Shown here piece after piece: positions 24,552 to 33,964 of a DNA stretch of 64,000 bases; within the stretch, counting starts at the first letter, position 1, and each line of letters starts with the position of its first letter. The DNA is from UBA5543 sp964464965 (GTDB lineage Bacteria > Bacteroidota > Bacteroidia > Chitinophagales > Chitinophagaceae), in assembly GCA_964464965.1 (NCBI GenBank), contig CAYXHM010000004.1:186001-250000 (forward strand). The letters run 5' to 3'. The notes beneath the pieces were generated by a model. It was not told where the DNA came from and did not search any database. It saw only the letters and a list, made by a program, of their open reading frames with translations. The position numbers and the translations under genes were made by a program.

Positions 24552-25220
24552 ATGTCCTGGAAAAATTATTTCAGTACCTCGGTAGGCAAAAAAATACAAA
24601 TGAGCCTGACCGGTATTTTCCTTATCGTATTCCTTGTTGTACACTGTTACATTAATGCGCAGATTTTCTGGAATGACGGTGGTGTAGAGTTTGATAAACT
24701 TGCACATTTCATGGGTACAAATCCTGTAATCCGTACAATAGAAATAGGCCTTTTTGCCTTTTTGATATTACATATTGTTCAGGGTCTTATTCTCTGGAGT
24801 AAAAACAGGGCAAAACGTACTACACGTTACGCTGTAAGTGCCGGCAACGCTACCAGCAAATGGTACAGCCGCTCTATGGGCCTGCTGGGTACATTGATAC
24901 TGTTGTTCCTGATAGTACACATTTCTATGTTTTGGGCGCCTAACAGGGCATCGCAAACAATGGGTGATGGCGAATTACCGCTATACCATATGATGCGTGA
25001 TGAGTTTCAGAACCCCCTTATAGTACTTCTATATGTATTTGGCTGCGTGGCGCTGGCATGGCACCTGCTGCATGGCTTTTACAGCGCATTCCAGACATTG
25101 GGGCTGACTACTAATAAATATAAATCAATCATAAAAAGTTTAGGTGTTGCGTTTTCTATCATTGTTCCATTGGTATTTGCGCTGATGCCCATTGCTTTTT
25201 ACCTGGGTTGGGTAGCGTAA
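24552..25220 (+). CDS. sdhC: Succinate dehydrogenase/fumarate reductase cytochrome b subunit
   Basis: SdhC anchors the complex in the inner membrane and passes electrons to menaquinone. The 222 residues with five transmembrane helices fit the diheme type B subunit of Bacteroidota and epsilonproteobacteria. His ligand candidates are in helices containing VVHCYINAQIFW, LILHIVQGLILW, LIVHISMFW and AWHLLHGFYSAF. It heads the sdhC-sdhA-orf-sdhB transcript; no separate SdhD exists in this type. Family assignment is secure. Confidence 0.94.
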   Translation: MSWKNYFSTSVGKKIQMSLTGIFLIVFLVVHCYINAQIFWNDGGVEFDKLAHFMGTNPVIRTIEIGLFAFLILHIVQGLILWSKNRAKRTTRYAVSAGNATSKWYSRSMGLLGTLILLFLIVHISMFWAPNRASQTMGDGELPLYHMMRDEFQNPLIVLLYVFGCVALAWHLLHGFYSAFQTLGLTTNKYKSIIKSLGVAFSIIVPLVFALMPIAFYLGWVA

Positions 25221-25261
25221 TGGTTTAAGAGTATTAATTAATAATTTTCTCTACTACAGAT

Positions 25262-27238
25262 ATGACACTTAATTCTAAAATACCATCAGGTTCGTTAGAG
25301 TCAAAATGGGAAACATATAAATCTACGTGTAAGCTGGTAAACCCAGCCAACAAACGTAGCCTTGAAGTAATAGTAATAGGTACAGGCCTTGCGGGCGCTT
25401 CTGCAGCTGCGTCTTTGGGTGAAATGGGGTATAAGGTGAAAACTTTCTGCTTCCAGGATAGCCCGCGCCGTGCACACTCTATTGCAGCACAAGGTGGTAT
25501 CAACGCCGCTAAGAACTACCAGAATGATGGTGACAGCACCTACCGTTTGTTTTATGATACAGTAAAAGGCGGTGACTACCGTGCACGAGAAGCCAACGTG
25601 TACAGGCTGGCCAGTGTGAGCGCCAACATCATAGACCAATGTGTAGCGCAGGGTGTTCCCTTCGCACGTGAATATGGCGGACTATTGAGCAACCGTTCAT
25701 TTGGTGGTACACAGGTACAACGCACTTTCTATGCAGCGGGACAAACGGGGCAACAATTATTGATAGGTGCTTACCAGGCTCTTGAGCGCCAGGTAGCATT
25801 AGGCAATGTAACACAATACAGCCGCCACGAAATGCTGGATATAGTTGTGATAGACGGCAAAGCACGTGGCGTGATAGTGCGGAATATGGTAACGGGTGAA
25901 CTTGAGCGTCACTTTGGCCATGCTGTGTTATTATGCAGCGGTGGTTACGGTAACGTATTCTACCTGTCAACCAATGCAATGGGCAGCAACGTAACAGCCG
26001 CCTGGAAGGCACATAAAAAAGGAGCTTTTTTTGGCAACCCATGTTATACACAGATACACCCTACGTGCATTCCTGTTAGTGGCGACCACCAGTCGAAACT
26101 GACGCTGATGTCTGAATCGCTGCGTAACGATGGCCGTATATGGGTACCTAAGAAGCAAGGTGATACACGCAAGGCTAATGAAATACCTGAAGAAGAAAGG
26201 GATTACTACCTGGAAAGAAGGTACCCTGCATTTGGAAACCTGGTACCACGCGACGTGGCCAGCCGTGCAGCAAAAGAACGCTGTGACGCCGGTTATGGTG
26301 TAGGTGCATCAAAACAGGCTGTATATCTTGATTATGCTTCGGCTATAGAGCGCTATGGTAAAGTAGAGGCAAATAAGCTGGGTATTGCCAATGCAGATAG
26401 AGCGAAAATAATAGAGTTGGGCAAGGATGTAGTGAAAGAGAAATATGGCAACCTGTTTGAAATGTACGAGAAGATAACAGGCGAAAACCCATACGAAGTA
26501 CCTATGCGTATTTATCCTGCCGTACACTACACTATGGGTGGTATATGGGTAGATTATGAATTGCAGACAACTGTTCCCGGTTTATATGCATTAGGTGAGG
26601 CAAACTTCAGCGACCACGGTGCAAACCGCCTGGGTGCATCTGCACTCATGCAGGGTCTTGCTGATGGTTACTTTGTAATACCATACACACTGGGTAACAA
26701 CCTGGCCGATGATATACGTACAAAAGCAATACCAACAGACCACCCTGCATTTATAGCTGCCGAAAAAGAAGTAAGTGACCGCATCAATAAACTGATGAGC
26801 ATAAAGGGTACTGAAAGCGTGGAAAGCTTCCACAAACGCCTTGGTAAGATCATGTGGGATAAATGTGGTATGGCAAGGAATGCAGAGGGATTGAAACAAG
26901 CAATAACTGAAATACAGGCATTACGCAAAGAGTTCTGGAGCAATGTGCGCATACCGGGCGAAGTAAATGAGTTTAACCCAGAACTGGATAAAGCCAATCG
27001 TGTGGCAGACTTCCTGGAGCTGGGTGAACTGATGTGTATTGATGCATTGAACCGTAACGAAAGCTGTGGTGGCCACTTCCGCGAAGAGTACCAGACTGAA
27101 GATGGAGAAGCAATGCGCCAGGATGATGGTTATATGTATGTAGCAGCCTGGGAATACAAAGGCGATAGCCAGTTTGAACTGCATAAAGAGGAACTCATTT
27201 ATGATGTGGTTCATCCAAGTGCAAGGAGTTATAAATAA
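25262..27238 (+). CDS. sdhA: Succinate dehydrogenase/fumarate reductase flavoprotein subunit
   Basis: SdhA oxidises succinate to fumarate in the TCA cycle/respiratory chain. The 658 residues fit the Bacteroidota type. The dinucleotide fold is GTGLAGASAAASLGEMGY. The His of RAHSIAAQGGINAA covalently binds FAD. Substrate-binding residues lie in IHPTCIPVSG and RDVASRAAKERCD, and GEANFSDHGANRLGASALMQG is the second FAD block. The gene ends in TAATG, overlapping the start of the unknown secreted protein rather than sdhB. Family assignment is certain. Confidence 0.97.
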   Translation: MTLNSKIPSGSLESKWETYKSTCKLVNPANKRSLEVIVIGTGLAGASAAASLGEMGYKVKTFCFQDSPRRAHSIAAQGGINAAKNYQNDGDSTYRLFYDTVKGGDYRAREANVYRLASVSANIIDQCVAQGVPFAREYGGLLSNRSFGGTQVQRTFYAAGQTGQQLLIGAYQALERQVALGNVTQYSRHEMLDIVVIDGKARGVIVRNMVTGELERHFGHAVLLCSGGYGNVFYLSTNAMGSNVTAAWKAHKKGAFFGNPCYTQIHPTCIPVSGDHQSKLTLMSESLRNDGRIWVPKKQGDTRKANEIPEEERDYYLERRYPAFGNLVPRDVASRAAKERCDAGYGVGASKQAVYLDYASAIERYGKVEANKLGIANADRAKIIELGKDVVKEKYGNLFEMYEKITGENPYEVPMRIYPAVHYTMGGIWVDYELQTTVPGLYALGEANFSDHGANRLGASALMQGLADGYFVIPYTLGNNLADDIRTKAIPTDHPAFIAAEKEVSDRINKLMSIKGTESVESFHKRLGKIMWDKCGMARNAEGLKQAITEIQALRKEFWSNVRIPGEVNEFNPELDKANRVADFLELGELMCIDALNRNESCGGHFREEYQTEDGEAMRQDDGYMYVAAWEYKGDSQFELHKEELIYDVVHPSARSYK

Positions 27239-27906
27239 TGAATATGAGGTTGCTTTGTATTGTCGTTTTATTATTGTTGGCTAATACAGGCAAAACTCAG
27301 GAAGAAGTTCTTTCACATATACCGGCAACGGGAACAACTCCGGAAGCATTTATCCCCAAAGGATATGGTTCTATCGAAGTAATAAAAGGCGATTTGAACA
27401 AAGATGCGCAAAATGACTTTGCCATGGTCCTGTTTAAAAAACAGGACGGGGATGGGGATCATGAAGATGAATACCGCATACTGGTTATAGGCTTTAAAGA
27501 TGAAACTGGTTATCGCTTAGCTTTTAAAGGTGATAACATTATCCTGTGTAAAGCTTGCGGAGGTAGGTCTGGTGACCCATATTCGAGTATCAGCATCACA
27601 AAAGGTGTACTGAAAATTGTGCAGTTTAGCGGGAACTCATGGAAGTTTGAAATGATGAGGACTTTCAGATATCAGGATAATGATTTTTACATGATAGGTC
27701 TGCGTGATTATTCTTTTTGGAGCGTGAAACAGTGTGATATGCTGGACAACGAGTTTGCAGGTACTAAGTATGAAGATATTAACTTTGTGACAGGCAGCAG
27801 GGAGATAAAAGAGATATCAGAGGAATGTGTGTTGCTTGTAGATGAGAAGGATAAAATAGAAGTAAAGCCACTAGTAAAAATGGCGGACATAAAATTATTA
27901 TATTAA
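27238..27906 (+). CDS. Secreted protein of unknown function inserted between sdhA and sdhB
   Basis: The 222-residue protein overlaps the sdhA stop by one base (TAATG). A signal peptide (MRLLCIVVLLLLANTGKTQ, from the second Met) precedes a mature domain that starts with an integrin/VCBS-like strand SIEVIKGDLNKDAQNDFAMVL and has acidic turns (KKQDGDGDHEDEYR). FG-GAP-like proteins of this kind are periplasmic and of unknown role in Bacteroidota. Nothing resembles an Sdh subunit or assembly factor. Translational coupling to sdhA argues for a real gene. sdhB follows after 15 nt. Confidence 0.72.
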   Translation: MNMRLLCIVVLLLLANTGKTQEEVLSHIPATGTTPEAFIPKGYGSIEVIKGDLNKDAQNDFAMVLFKKQDGDGDHEDEYRILVIGFKDETGYRLAFKGDNIILCKACGGRSGDPYSSISITKGVLKIVQFSGNSWKFEMMRTFRYQDNDFYMIGLRDYSFWSVKQCDMLDNEFAGTKYEDINFVTGSREIKEISEECVLLVDEKDKIEVKPLVKMADIKLLY

Positions 27907-27921
27907 CAGAAACACTATAAT

Positions 27922-28698
27922 ATGGAGCATTACCATATGAATCTTACGCTGAAAGTATGGCGTCAGAAAAATAACAAGGCTAAAGGAAATTTTGAAACCT
28001 TCCAGGTAAAGGATATTTCTTCTGAAATGTCTTTTCTTGAAATGTTTGATGTACTTAACGAGCAACTGGTTGCTGAAGGCAAAGACCCTGTAGCTTTTGA
28101 CCATGACTGCCGCGAGGGTATATGTGGTGCGTGCAGTATGCACATCAATGGTCGTGCACACGGTCCATGGCACCATACTACTACCTGCCAGTTGCACATG
28201 CGCGAGTATAAAAATGGCGATACAATCGTTGTAGAGCCTTTCCGTGCTAATGCTTTCCCTGTTATTAAAGACCTTGTTGTTGACCGTACATCCTTCGACC
28301 GTATTATACAGGCCGGTGGTTATATATCAGTAAATACGGGTAATGCGGTGGATGCAAACTCGCTGCCTATAGACAAGCACAGTGCTGATGAATCTTTTGC
28401 ATCGGCGGCTTGTATTGGTTGTGGCGCATGTGTGGCTGCCTGCCCTAATGCTTCTGCTATGCTGTTTACTTCTGCCAAAATATCTCACCTGGCTATGTTG
28501 CCGCAGGGCGAGCCTGAGCGTAAGGAAAGGGCTACAAATATGGTGAACCAGATGGATAAAGAAGGCTTTGGCGGCTGTACCAACATCGGTGCCTGCGAGG
28601 CAGAATGCCCCAAAGGTATCTCGCTGGAGAACATAGCCAGACTGAACAGGGAATACCTGGGCGCCATGCTTGCAGGCGGCTCTCAAAACACTAAATAA
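27922..28698 (+). CDS. sdhB: Succinate dehydrogenase/fumarate reductase iron-sulfur subunit
   Basis: SdhB carries electrons from FAD to the cytochrome b subunit. The 258 residues contain the [2Fe-2S] ligands in DCREGICGACSMHINGRAHGP and a downstream TTC. Two Cys clusters for the [4Fe-4S]/[3Fe-4S] centres are CIGCGACVAACP and CTNIGACEAECPKGI. The first ATG (27922) gives MEHYHMNLTLKVW; the second Met (27937) is an equally good start. It is separated from sdhA by a 669-bp gene and is followed by a terminator at 28722. Confidence 0.96.
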   Translation: MEHYHMNLTLKVWRQKNNKAKGNFETFQVKDISSEMSFLEMFDVLNEQLVAEGKDPVAFDHDCREGICGACSMHINGRAHGPWHHTTTCQLHMREYKNGDTIVVEPFRANAFPVIKDLVVDRTSFDRIIQAGGYISVNTGNAVDANSLPIDKHSADESFASAACIGCGACVAACPNASAMLFTSAKISHLAMLPQGEPERKERATNMVNQMDKEGFGGCTNIGACEAECPKGISLENIARLNREYLGAMLAGGSQNTK

Positions 28699-28721
28699 CA
28701 ATAATCATAAAATAATGCTGC

Positions 28722-28757
28722 AAAAGGCTGCCTTATCAGGTAGCCTTTTGTTATTTT
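28722..28757 (+). terminator. Terminator of the sdh operon
   Basis: AAAAGGCT (28722-28729) pairs with AGCCTTTT (28742-28749), extended internally by CCT/AGG, followed by gttattttg. It lies 24 bp after the sdhB stop and within the longest possible frame of the next gene, which argues for the later start of that gene. Confidence 0.8.
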
Positions 28758-28762
28758 GCCTC

Positions 28763-29899
28763 ATGTTCAGGAACATTCTTACAACTATATTAGTCATTTT
28801 TTGTGCATATGGTGCACAGGCGCAACCCGATAGCAGCCGCCTGCGCATAAGCCTGCTTACCTGTGGTCCTGGTGAGGAGATATGGGCACAGTTTGGCCAC
28901 ACTGCAATACGTGTAACGGATAGTGTTGCAGGTACGGATATCGTATATAACTACGGAACGTTTGCTTTTGGTGAAGGCTTTGAGATACAGTTTATGCGCG
29001 GTAAACTGCTTTATTATGTATCCTATTACGCTTATGAATTATTCAAAGAGGAATATGCCCGTGACGGGCGAAGGCTGGAAGAACAGGTGCTGTTGATAAA
29101 GCCTGAAGAAGAAGTTGCAATCAGCAACTTTTTAAAAGAGAATGCGAAGGAAGAGAATAAGTATTATAAATACGATTTCTTCTTTGACAACTGTGCTACA
29201 CGCATACGCGATGCTTTCCCTATGGCTTTAGGGAAAGAATTCAATTACGGCAGCACAGTGCCCGATGATTCTAAACTCACCTTCAGGCAAATCATGGATG
29301 TGTACTTTTACAGGGTACATTTTGAACGTCTTGGTTGTAACCTGTTGCTGGGCAGTAAGATAGACAAGGTAATGACGGATAGTGAAATCATGTTTCTGCC
29401 AGATTACCTGAGAAACGGCATGGAAGGTGCAAAAGTAGCAGGGCAGCCTGTAGCCGCACCAATAGATGTAATACTGGAAGGCCCCGGACATGTTCCCGCC
29501 GGGCCGAACTGGCCATTTATTATTTTGACAATTGCTGCATTGCTGACTATTGCGGGACTGATGTTGCCAAAATTAAAATGGCTGGGCAACGCTATGAGCT
29601 TCCTGTTCCTGCTGGTAACGGGCCTTTTAGGTACATTGATGCTGGTAATGTGGCTATGGACAGACCACCAGGGATGTGATGATAATTTCAATATTCTATG
29701 GGCATTGCCTACTAACCTGCTGATAGCCTTTTTACCTAAGCGTAATAAAGGCAAATATGCAGCAGTAGCAATTGCACTCATTTTTGTTTCTCTTCTGTTG
29801 CATATACTCCGTGTTCAGCAATTACCCCTGCTGGAACTTTCTCCTTTATTGTTTGTTATGTTGTTCATATACGGATCAATTATTAAACGAAAAGGATAA
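28763..29899 (+). CDS. DUF4105 (Lnb N-terminal periplasmic-like) membrane protein
   Basis: The start is set at ATG 28763 (MFRNILTTILVIFCAYGAQA), 378 residues; upstream Met codons at 28670 and 28715 would place the sdh terminator inside the gene. After the signal peptide comes the DUF4105 domain: LLTCGPGEEIWAQFGHTAIRV, YNYGTFAFG and FFFDNCATRIRDAF carry the conserved His and Cys of a NlpC/P60-like or Lnb-type papain-fold protease/lyase. Four to five transmembrane helices form the C-terminal third (from about residue 270). The substrate is unknown. The hydrolase gene follows by 1 nt. Confidence 0.85.
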   Translation: MFRNILTTILVIFCAYGAQAQPDSSRLRISLLTCGPGEEIWAQFGHTAIRVTDSVAGTDIVYNYGTFAFGEGFEIQFMRGKLLYYVSYYAYELFKEEYARDGRRLEEQVLLIKPEEEVAISNFLKENAKEENKYYKYDFFFDNCATRIRDAFPMALGKEFNYGSTVPDDSKLTFRQIMDVYFYRVHFERLGCNLLLGSKIDKVMTDSEIMFLPDYLRNGMEGAKVAGQPVAAPIDVILEGPGHVPAGPNWPFIILTIAALLTIAGLMLPKLKWLGNAMSFLFLLVTGLLGTLMLVMWLWTDHQGCDDNFNILWALPTNLLIAFLPKRNKGKYAAVAIALIFVSLLLHILRVQQLPLLELSPLLFVMLFIYGSIIKRKG

Positions 29900-29900
29900 A

Positions 29901-30719
29901 ATGCAGACAAAAACCATAAGCACAGCAAAATTCCCCGAATTGTACTACAGGTTATCAGGTACAGGTAATGCAATAGTTTTGTTGCATGGCTTCCCTTTGG
30001 ATGGCACAATCTGGGATAACGTGGTTACAAAGCTGTCTCGTAACTATACTTTAATTGTGCCTGATTTGCCAGGAGCAGGGCAGAGTGCCTTCCGGGGGAC
30101 AGAATTAAGTATAGACGATATGGCCGAAAGTGTAAAAGCTATACTGGAAAGAGAGGGAATTAAAAATGCCGTTGTAGCAGGGCATTCTATGGGTGGATAT
30201 GCAGCAATAGCTTTTGCTGAATTATATCCAGAAATGATTGCAGGGCTGGGTATGATACACTCTACAGCAACAGCTGATACAGAAGAAAAGAAAGAGCAAA
30301 GAAGGAAATCGATAGCCTTATTTGAAAAAGGAGGCAAGGATGCTTTTATAAAGCAAATGATACCTACTTTGTTTGCAGAACAGAACAGGGAAAAGTTTAA
30401 TGAAGAAATTAATAGTTTAACCGAACAGGCTTTATTAACTGAGAGTAAAAGCATGGTAGCTTTTTACAATGCCATGATAAACCGCGCGGATAGAACTAAC
30501 TCACTAAAAACCGCTACAATGCCCATTTTATGGGTAATTGGGGAAAATGATGGCATAATACCACCAAAAAATTTAATACAACAAACATCACAGGCAAACG
30601 TTAACTTTGTACATACTCATCGTGATTGTGGCCACATGAGTATGGTTGAAGTTCCGGGTGATTTGGTTGATAATATTAAATCGTTTGCTGACTATTGCTA
30701 TGATAAGGCAGCACATTAA
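29901..30719 (+). CDS. Alpha/beta hydrolase
   Basis: ATG 29901 (MQTKTISTAKFPELYYR) follows the DUF4105 stop by 1 nt and gives 272 residues; the frame is open upstream to 29772 but that part lies inside the previous gene and is non-conserved. Features: oxyanion loop LLHGFPLDG, nucleophile elbow AGHSMGGYA (Ser about 97), acid in GENDGIIPP, and catalytic His in CGHMSMVE. This is a serine hydrolase of the esterase/haloperoxidase-like group; the substrate is not identifiable. Cytosolic. Co-transcribed with DUF4105 and the T9SS gene after it. Confidence 0.9.
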   Translation: MQTKTISTAKFPELYYRLSGTGNAIVLLHGFPLDGTIWDNVVTKLSRNYTLIVPDLPGAGQSAFRGTELSIDDMAESVKAILEREGIKNAVVAGHSMGGYAAIAFAELYPEMIAGLGMIHSTATADTEEKKEQRRKSIALFEKGGKDAFIKQMIPTLFAEQNREKFNEEINSLTEQALLTESKSMVAFYNAMINRADRTNSLKTATMPILWVIGENDGIIPPKNLIQQTSQANVNFVHTHRDCGHMSMVEVPGDLVDNIKSFADYCYDKAAH

Positions 30720-30721
30720 AA

Positions 30722-32680
30722 ATGGTGAAAGGTTTTAAAATATTTTTGGTGTCTCTATTGGCTGCTACAGCCATGATTAACCAGGCATCTGCTACGCATA
30801 TTGTTGGTGGAGGCATTACTTATACATGCCTTGGTTCTGGTGGAGGAGGGGTGAATTACCGTATAACAGTTGAGATATACCAGGATTGCATTAATGGTAA
30901 TATAGATGCAAGATCAGAAGATATTCCCGCATATATAGGCATTTTCAGTGACGATCCTTCCTGGAGGCCACGTCTGGATTCAATAGGAAATTTTAGCCAA
31001 GGCAGGGTAGAGGAAGTATTGGTGCCGCCAAACTTCAGGAATGAATGTGTAAATAACCCTCCTGTATTATGCCTTAAAAAAATAACATTCACTAAAACAT
31101 ATACATTGCCTGTAAACTCAAGAGGATATAGAGTAATGTATGTTCGTTGTTGCAGAAATGAGCAGATACTCAATCTGAAAAGCCCCGGGCAGGTAGGTGC
31201 ATCATACATCTGCAGGATACCGGCAAGTGCAGAAGCGACATGCAATAGCAGTGCATATTTTAATAATTACCCGCCACAAATCATCTGTATCAATAACCCG
31301 TTGGTATATGACCACTCGGCCAGGGACGATGACGGTGATTCTGTAAGTTATGAATTATGTGATGCATATCCCGGTGGCACTACAACCCAACCAAAACCAT
31401 TTCCTGAAGGGCAGTTGCCTCCTCCCATCAGCAGGCCTAATGCTGATCCGCCAAGTTTTGGATATGCTAATGGCTTTACACCACAAAGGCCCATGGGAGG
31501 AAACCCTACGATACAGATAAACCCGGTAACCGGTATTATATCCGGCACTCCTACTATACAAGGGCGTTATGTGGTGGCAGTGTGTGCACATGAATGGAGA
31601 AACGGCGTGAAAATAAATACCGTTAGCAGGGAATTTCAATTTACGGTTACCAATTGCTCCAAGGCTGTTGTTGCTAATATCCCACAATACTCAGAAGAAA
31701 ATAATACTTACATTGTATCGTGTAAAACAAAAACTGTAAAATTTGACAACTGGAGTATAGGCGGGTTTAATTATAACTGGGATTTTGGTACAGGGGCAAC
31801 TTCTACAGAATTTGAGCCTACATACACTTTCCCTGATACAGGTATTTATGTAGTAAAGCTTGTTGTGAATAAGGGTTCTACGTGTCCGGATAGCATATCA
31901 AGATTTGTGAAAGTATATCCTTTCTTTTCAACGGCATTTAATTACGATGGCCTGTTATGTCCCAATGCCGAACTAAGCTTTACAGATATATCTGTTGCTA
32001 CATACAAGCCTGTGGTAACATGGCTTTGGGATTTTGGGGATGGTACATTTTCTGAAGAGCAAAACCCCAAACACAGTTACCGTGCCGGAGGCGAGTTTAC
32101 TGTAAAAATGGTATCGAAAAGTATAAAAGGTTGTACCGATACCACATTTGCAGTGATACCTATTGATCATTTCTATCCTTTTGCCGGTAATGACACTATC
32201 ATTGTAAAGGGTGAATACATCAACTTTAATGCTAAAGGTGGTAGTATTTTTGAATGGTCGCCACCTGATTTTCTCAACAGTACTACTATTTCAAACCCTA
32301 CAGGGTATTATCCTGATACCGGCAAGATTAGTTATAATTTGTACACAATGAGCCTGAAAGGCTGTGAAGGTAATGATAGTATTAACGTCTGGGTAGTTGG
32401 ACAGGGATCTTTATTTGTACCTTCGGCTTTTACACCAAACGGAGACGGCCGGAATGATTTATTCAGGCCCAAAAGTGTTGGGTATAGGGCATATAAGTAT
32501 TTCAGAGTGTTTAACAGGCTGGGAGAAATGGTTTATGAGACTGAAACTATTGGCGATGGCTGGGACGGGAGATATAAGGGTCACAAAGCCGACCTGGGTA
32601 CATATTTCTGGTTGCTGAGCGCTGAAGATAAAGATGGGAAGGTGTTTCAGAAAAAAGGTGACGTGGTTCTTATAAGATAG
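30722..32680 (+). CDS. PKD-domain surface protein with gliding-type (T9SS type B) C-terminus
   Basis: The 652-residue protein has a signal peptide (to ASA) and an N-terminal domain of about 300 residues starting THIVGGGITYTCLG ... VEIYQDC, shared with the 883-residue protein at 41321. Two PKD domains follow at about 340-400 (YNWDFGTGATS) and 415-480 (WLWDFGDGTFSEEQNPKHSY). The C-terminal about 95 residues (FVPSAFTPNGDGRNDLF ... GTYFWLLSAED) are the gliding motility-associated/type B T9SS signal. Such proteins act as surface adhesins or matrix proteins. It starts 2 nt after the hydrolase gene and ends at the 32702 terminator. Confidence 0.88.
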   Translation: MVKGFKIFLVSLLAATAMINQASATHIVGGGITYTCLGSGGGGVNYRITVEIYQDCINGNIDARSEDIPAYIGIFSDDPSWRPRLDSIGNFSQGRVEEVLVPPNFRNECVNNPPVLCLKKITFTKTYTLPVNSRGYRVMYVRCCRNEQILNLKSPGQVGASYICRIPASAEATCNSSAYFNNYPPQIICINNPLVYDHSARDDDGDSVSYELCDAYPGGTTTQPKPFPEGQLPPPISRPNADPPSFGYANGFTPQRPMGGNPTIQINPVTGIISGTPTIQGRYVVAVCAHEWRNGVKINTVSREFQFTVTNCSKAVVANIPQYSEENNTYIVSCKTKTVKFDNWSIGGFNYNWDFGTGATSTEFEPTYTFPDTGIYVVKLVVNKGSTCPDSISRFVKVYPFFSTAFNYDGLLCPNAELSFTDISVATYKPVVTWLWDFGDGTFSEEQNPKHSYRAGGEFTVKMVSKSIKGCTDTTFAVIPIDHFYPFAGNDTIIVKGEYINFNAKGGSIFEWSPPDFLNSTTISNPTGYYPDTGKISYNLYTMSLKGCEGNDSINVWVVGQGSLFVPSAFTPNGDGRNDLFRPKSVGYRAYKYFRVFNRLGEMVYETETIGDGWDGRYKGHKADLGTYFWLLSAEDKDGKVFQKKGDVVLIR

Positions 32681-32701
32681 ATGATTAAAAAATAACTTTT
32701 G

Positions 32702-32730
32702 AAGGTGGCGTTTTTGCGTCACCTTTTTTA
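32702..32730 (+). terminator. Terminator after the PKD surface protein
   Basis: AAGGTGGCG (32702-32710) pairs with CGTCACCTT (32717-32725) including one G:U pair, followed by TTTTTA. 21 bp after the stop codon. Confidence 0.8.
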
Positions 32731-32778
32731 TAAATATTCTACCTAAACGGCAGTATCTTAGCTCCAAATAATACATGC

Positions 32779-33561
32779 ATGTCAGGAAATATTTTTATTA
32801 CGGGTGCAACGTCTGGTATTGGTAAGGCTATTGCTGAAAAATTCGCAGAAAATGGCTTTAATATATATGCAACGGGCAGGAGGGACGACCGGCTGGAAAC
32901 TCTTAAAACTGAACTGGAAGAAAAATACGGCGTAAAGGTCACGACATTAGCATTTGACATACGTAACAGGCAGGAAGTTATTGAGGCAACCAATGAATTG
33001 AAAAAACTTACGGACAGCATTGACATACTGGTAAATAACGCAGGGCTGGCTGCAGGTATGAGTACCATAGACGAAGGCGATATGGATGATTGGGATATAA
33101 TGATAGATACCAACCTGAAGGGTTTGCTATACGTAACTAAACAGGTAATACCTTTATTGAAAAACAGTAAGCAGGGGCATATTATTAATATTGGCTCTAC
33201 AGCCGGGAAGTCTGTATATAAAAACGGGAATGTTTATTGTGCTACAAAATTTGCAGTAGATGCCCTAAACCAGGCTATGAGGATAGACCTGTTGCCATTC
33301 GGTATAAAAGTAACAGCAATAAATCCGGGAATGGCAGAAACTGAATTTTCTCTGGTAAGGTTTAAAGGAGATAAAGAGCGGGCTGCCGGTGTTTATAACG
33401 ACCTGCAACCATTACGCCCCCAGGATATTGCTGACGTAGCATTTTACGCTGCTACATTGCCACAGCATGTATGTATCAATGATATAACAATGACCTGTAC
33501 CAACCAGGCAAACAGCCTTTACACATTAAGAAATTCAGAACTAGCTAAGAAACATGTATAG
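32779..33561 (+). CDS. Short-chain dehydrogenase/reductase (YdfG-like)
   Basis: The 260-residue SDR has the NADP(H) motif TGATSGIGKAIAEKF with ATGRRDDRLE favouring NADPH, the NNAG motif (LVNNAGLAAG), catalytic Ser in IINIGSTAGKS, and the YxxxK pair in YCATKFAVD. The pattern INPGMAETEFSLVRFKGD resembles YdfG 3-hydroxy acid dehydrogenases. The true substrate is unknown. It heads a dense + strand run reaching 39233. TATCTTAG (32754-32761) is a 7/8 match to the -7 consensus. The next gene overlaps its end by 8 nt. Confidence 0.9.
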   Translation: MSGNIFITGATSGIGKAIAEKFAENGFNIYATGRRDDRLETLKTELEEKYGVKVTTLAFDIRNRQEVIEATNELKKLTDSIDILVNNAGLAAGMSTIDEGDMDDWDIMIDTNLKGLLYVTKQVIPLLKNSKQGHIINIGSTAGKSVYKNGNVYCATKFAVDALNQAMRIDLLPFGIKVTAINPGMAETEFSLVRFKGDKERAAGVYNDLQPLRPQDIADVAFYAATLPQHVCINDITMTCTNQANSLYTLRNSELAKKHV

Positions 33562-33964
33562 CGCTGAAACAAAAATAAGAGTACGTTATGGTGAAACCGA
33601 CCAGATGGGTTACCTGTACTACGGCTATTACGCCTTGTATTACGAGGTGGGCCGTGCTGAGGCCATACGCGAATTAGGCTTTACCTATAAACAAATGGAG
33701 GATATGGGCATTATGATGCCTGTAGCTGAACTTAATGCCAAATATTACCGCCCTGCAAAATATGATGACCTGATTACCGTAAAAACCATTTTAAAAGAAC
33801 TGCCCGATGGCCCAAAGATCAGTTTCCACTCAGAACTGTATAATGAGGGAAATGAACTGTTGAATGTAGGAGTGACAACACTCGTGTTTTACGACCCGGC
33901 AAGCAAAACAAAAACTACCATGCCACAGGCGCTGGTGGAAAAACTGAAAATATACTTCGAATAA
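33554..33964 (+). CDS. Acyl-CoA thioesterase, 4HBT/YbgC type
   Basis: The 136-residue hot-dog fold protein contains the YbgC-type active-site segment VRYGETDQMGYLYYGYYALYYE with the catalytic Asp at about 17. YYRPAKYDDLITVKT is the conserved second block. Family members hydrolyse short or medium acyl-CoA, sometimes acyl-ACP. It overlaps the SDR gene by 8 nt and abuts cinA without a gap, so translational coupling is likely. Confidence 0.92.
   Translation: MYSAETKIRVRYGETDQMGYLYYGYYALYYEVGRAEAIRELGFTYKQMEDMGIMMPVAELNAKYYRPAKYDDLITVKTILKELPDGPKISFHSELYNEGNELLNVGVTTLVFYDPASKTKTTMPQALVEKLKIYFE

Noticed and set aside
28670..28762. Longer DUF4105 start overlapping sdhB
   Set aside because: The sdh terminator hairpin lies within it; Met at 28763 starts a good signal peptide.
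29772..29900. Longer hydrolase start with a hydrophobic leader
   Set aside because: Overlaps the DUF4105 coding region; ATG 29901 directly follows that stop and gives the normal hydrolase N-terminus.
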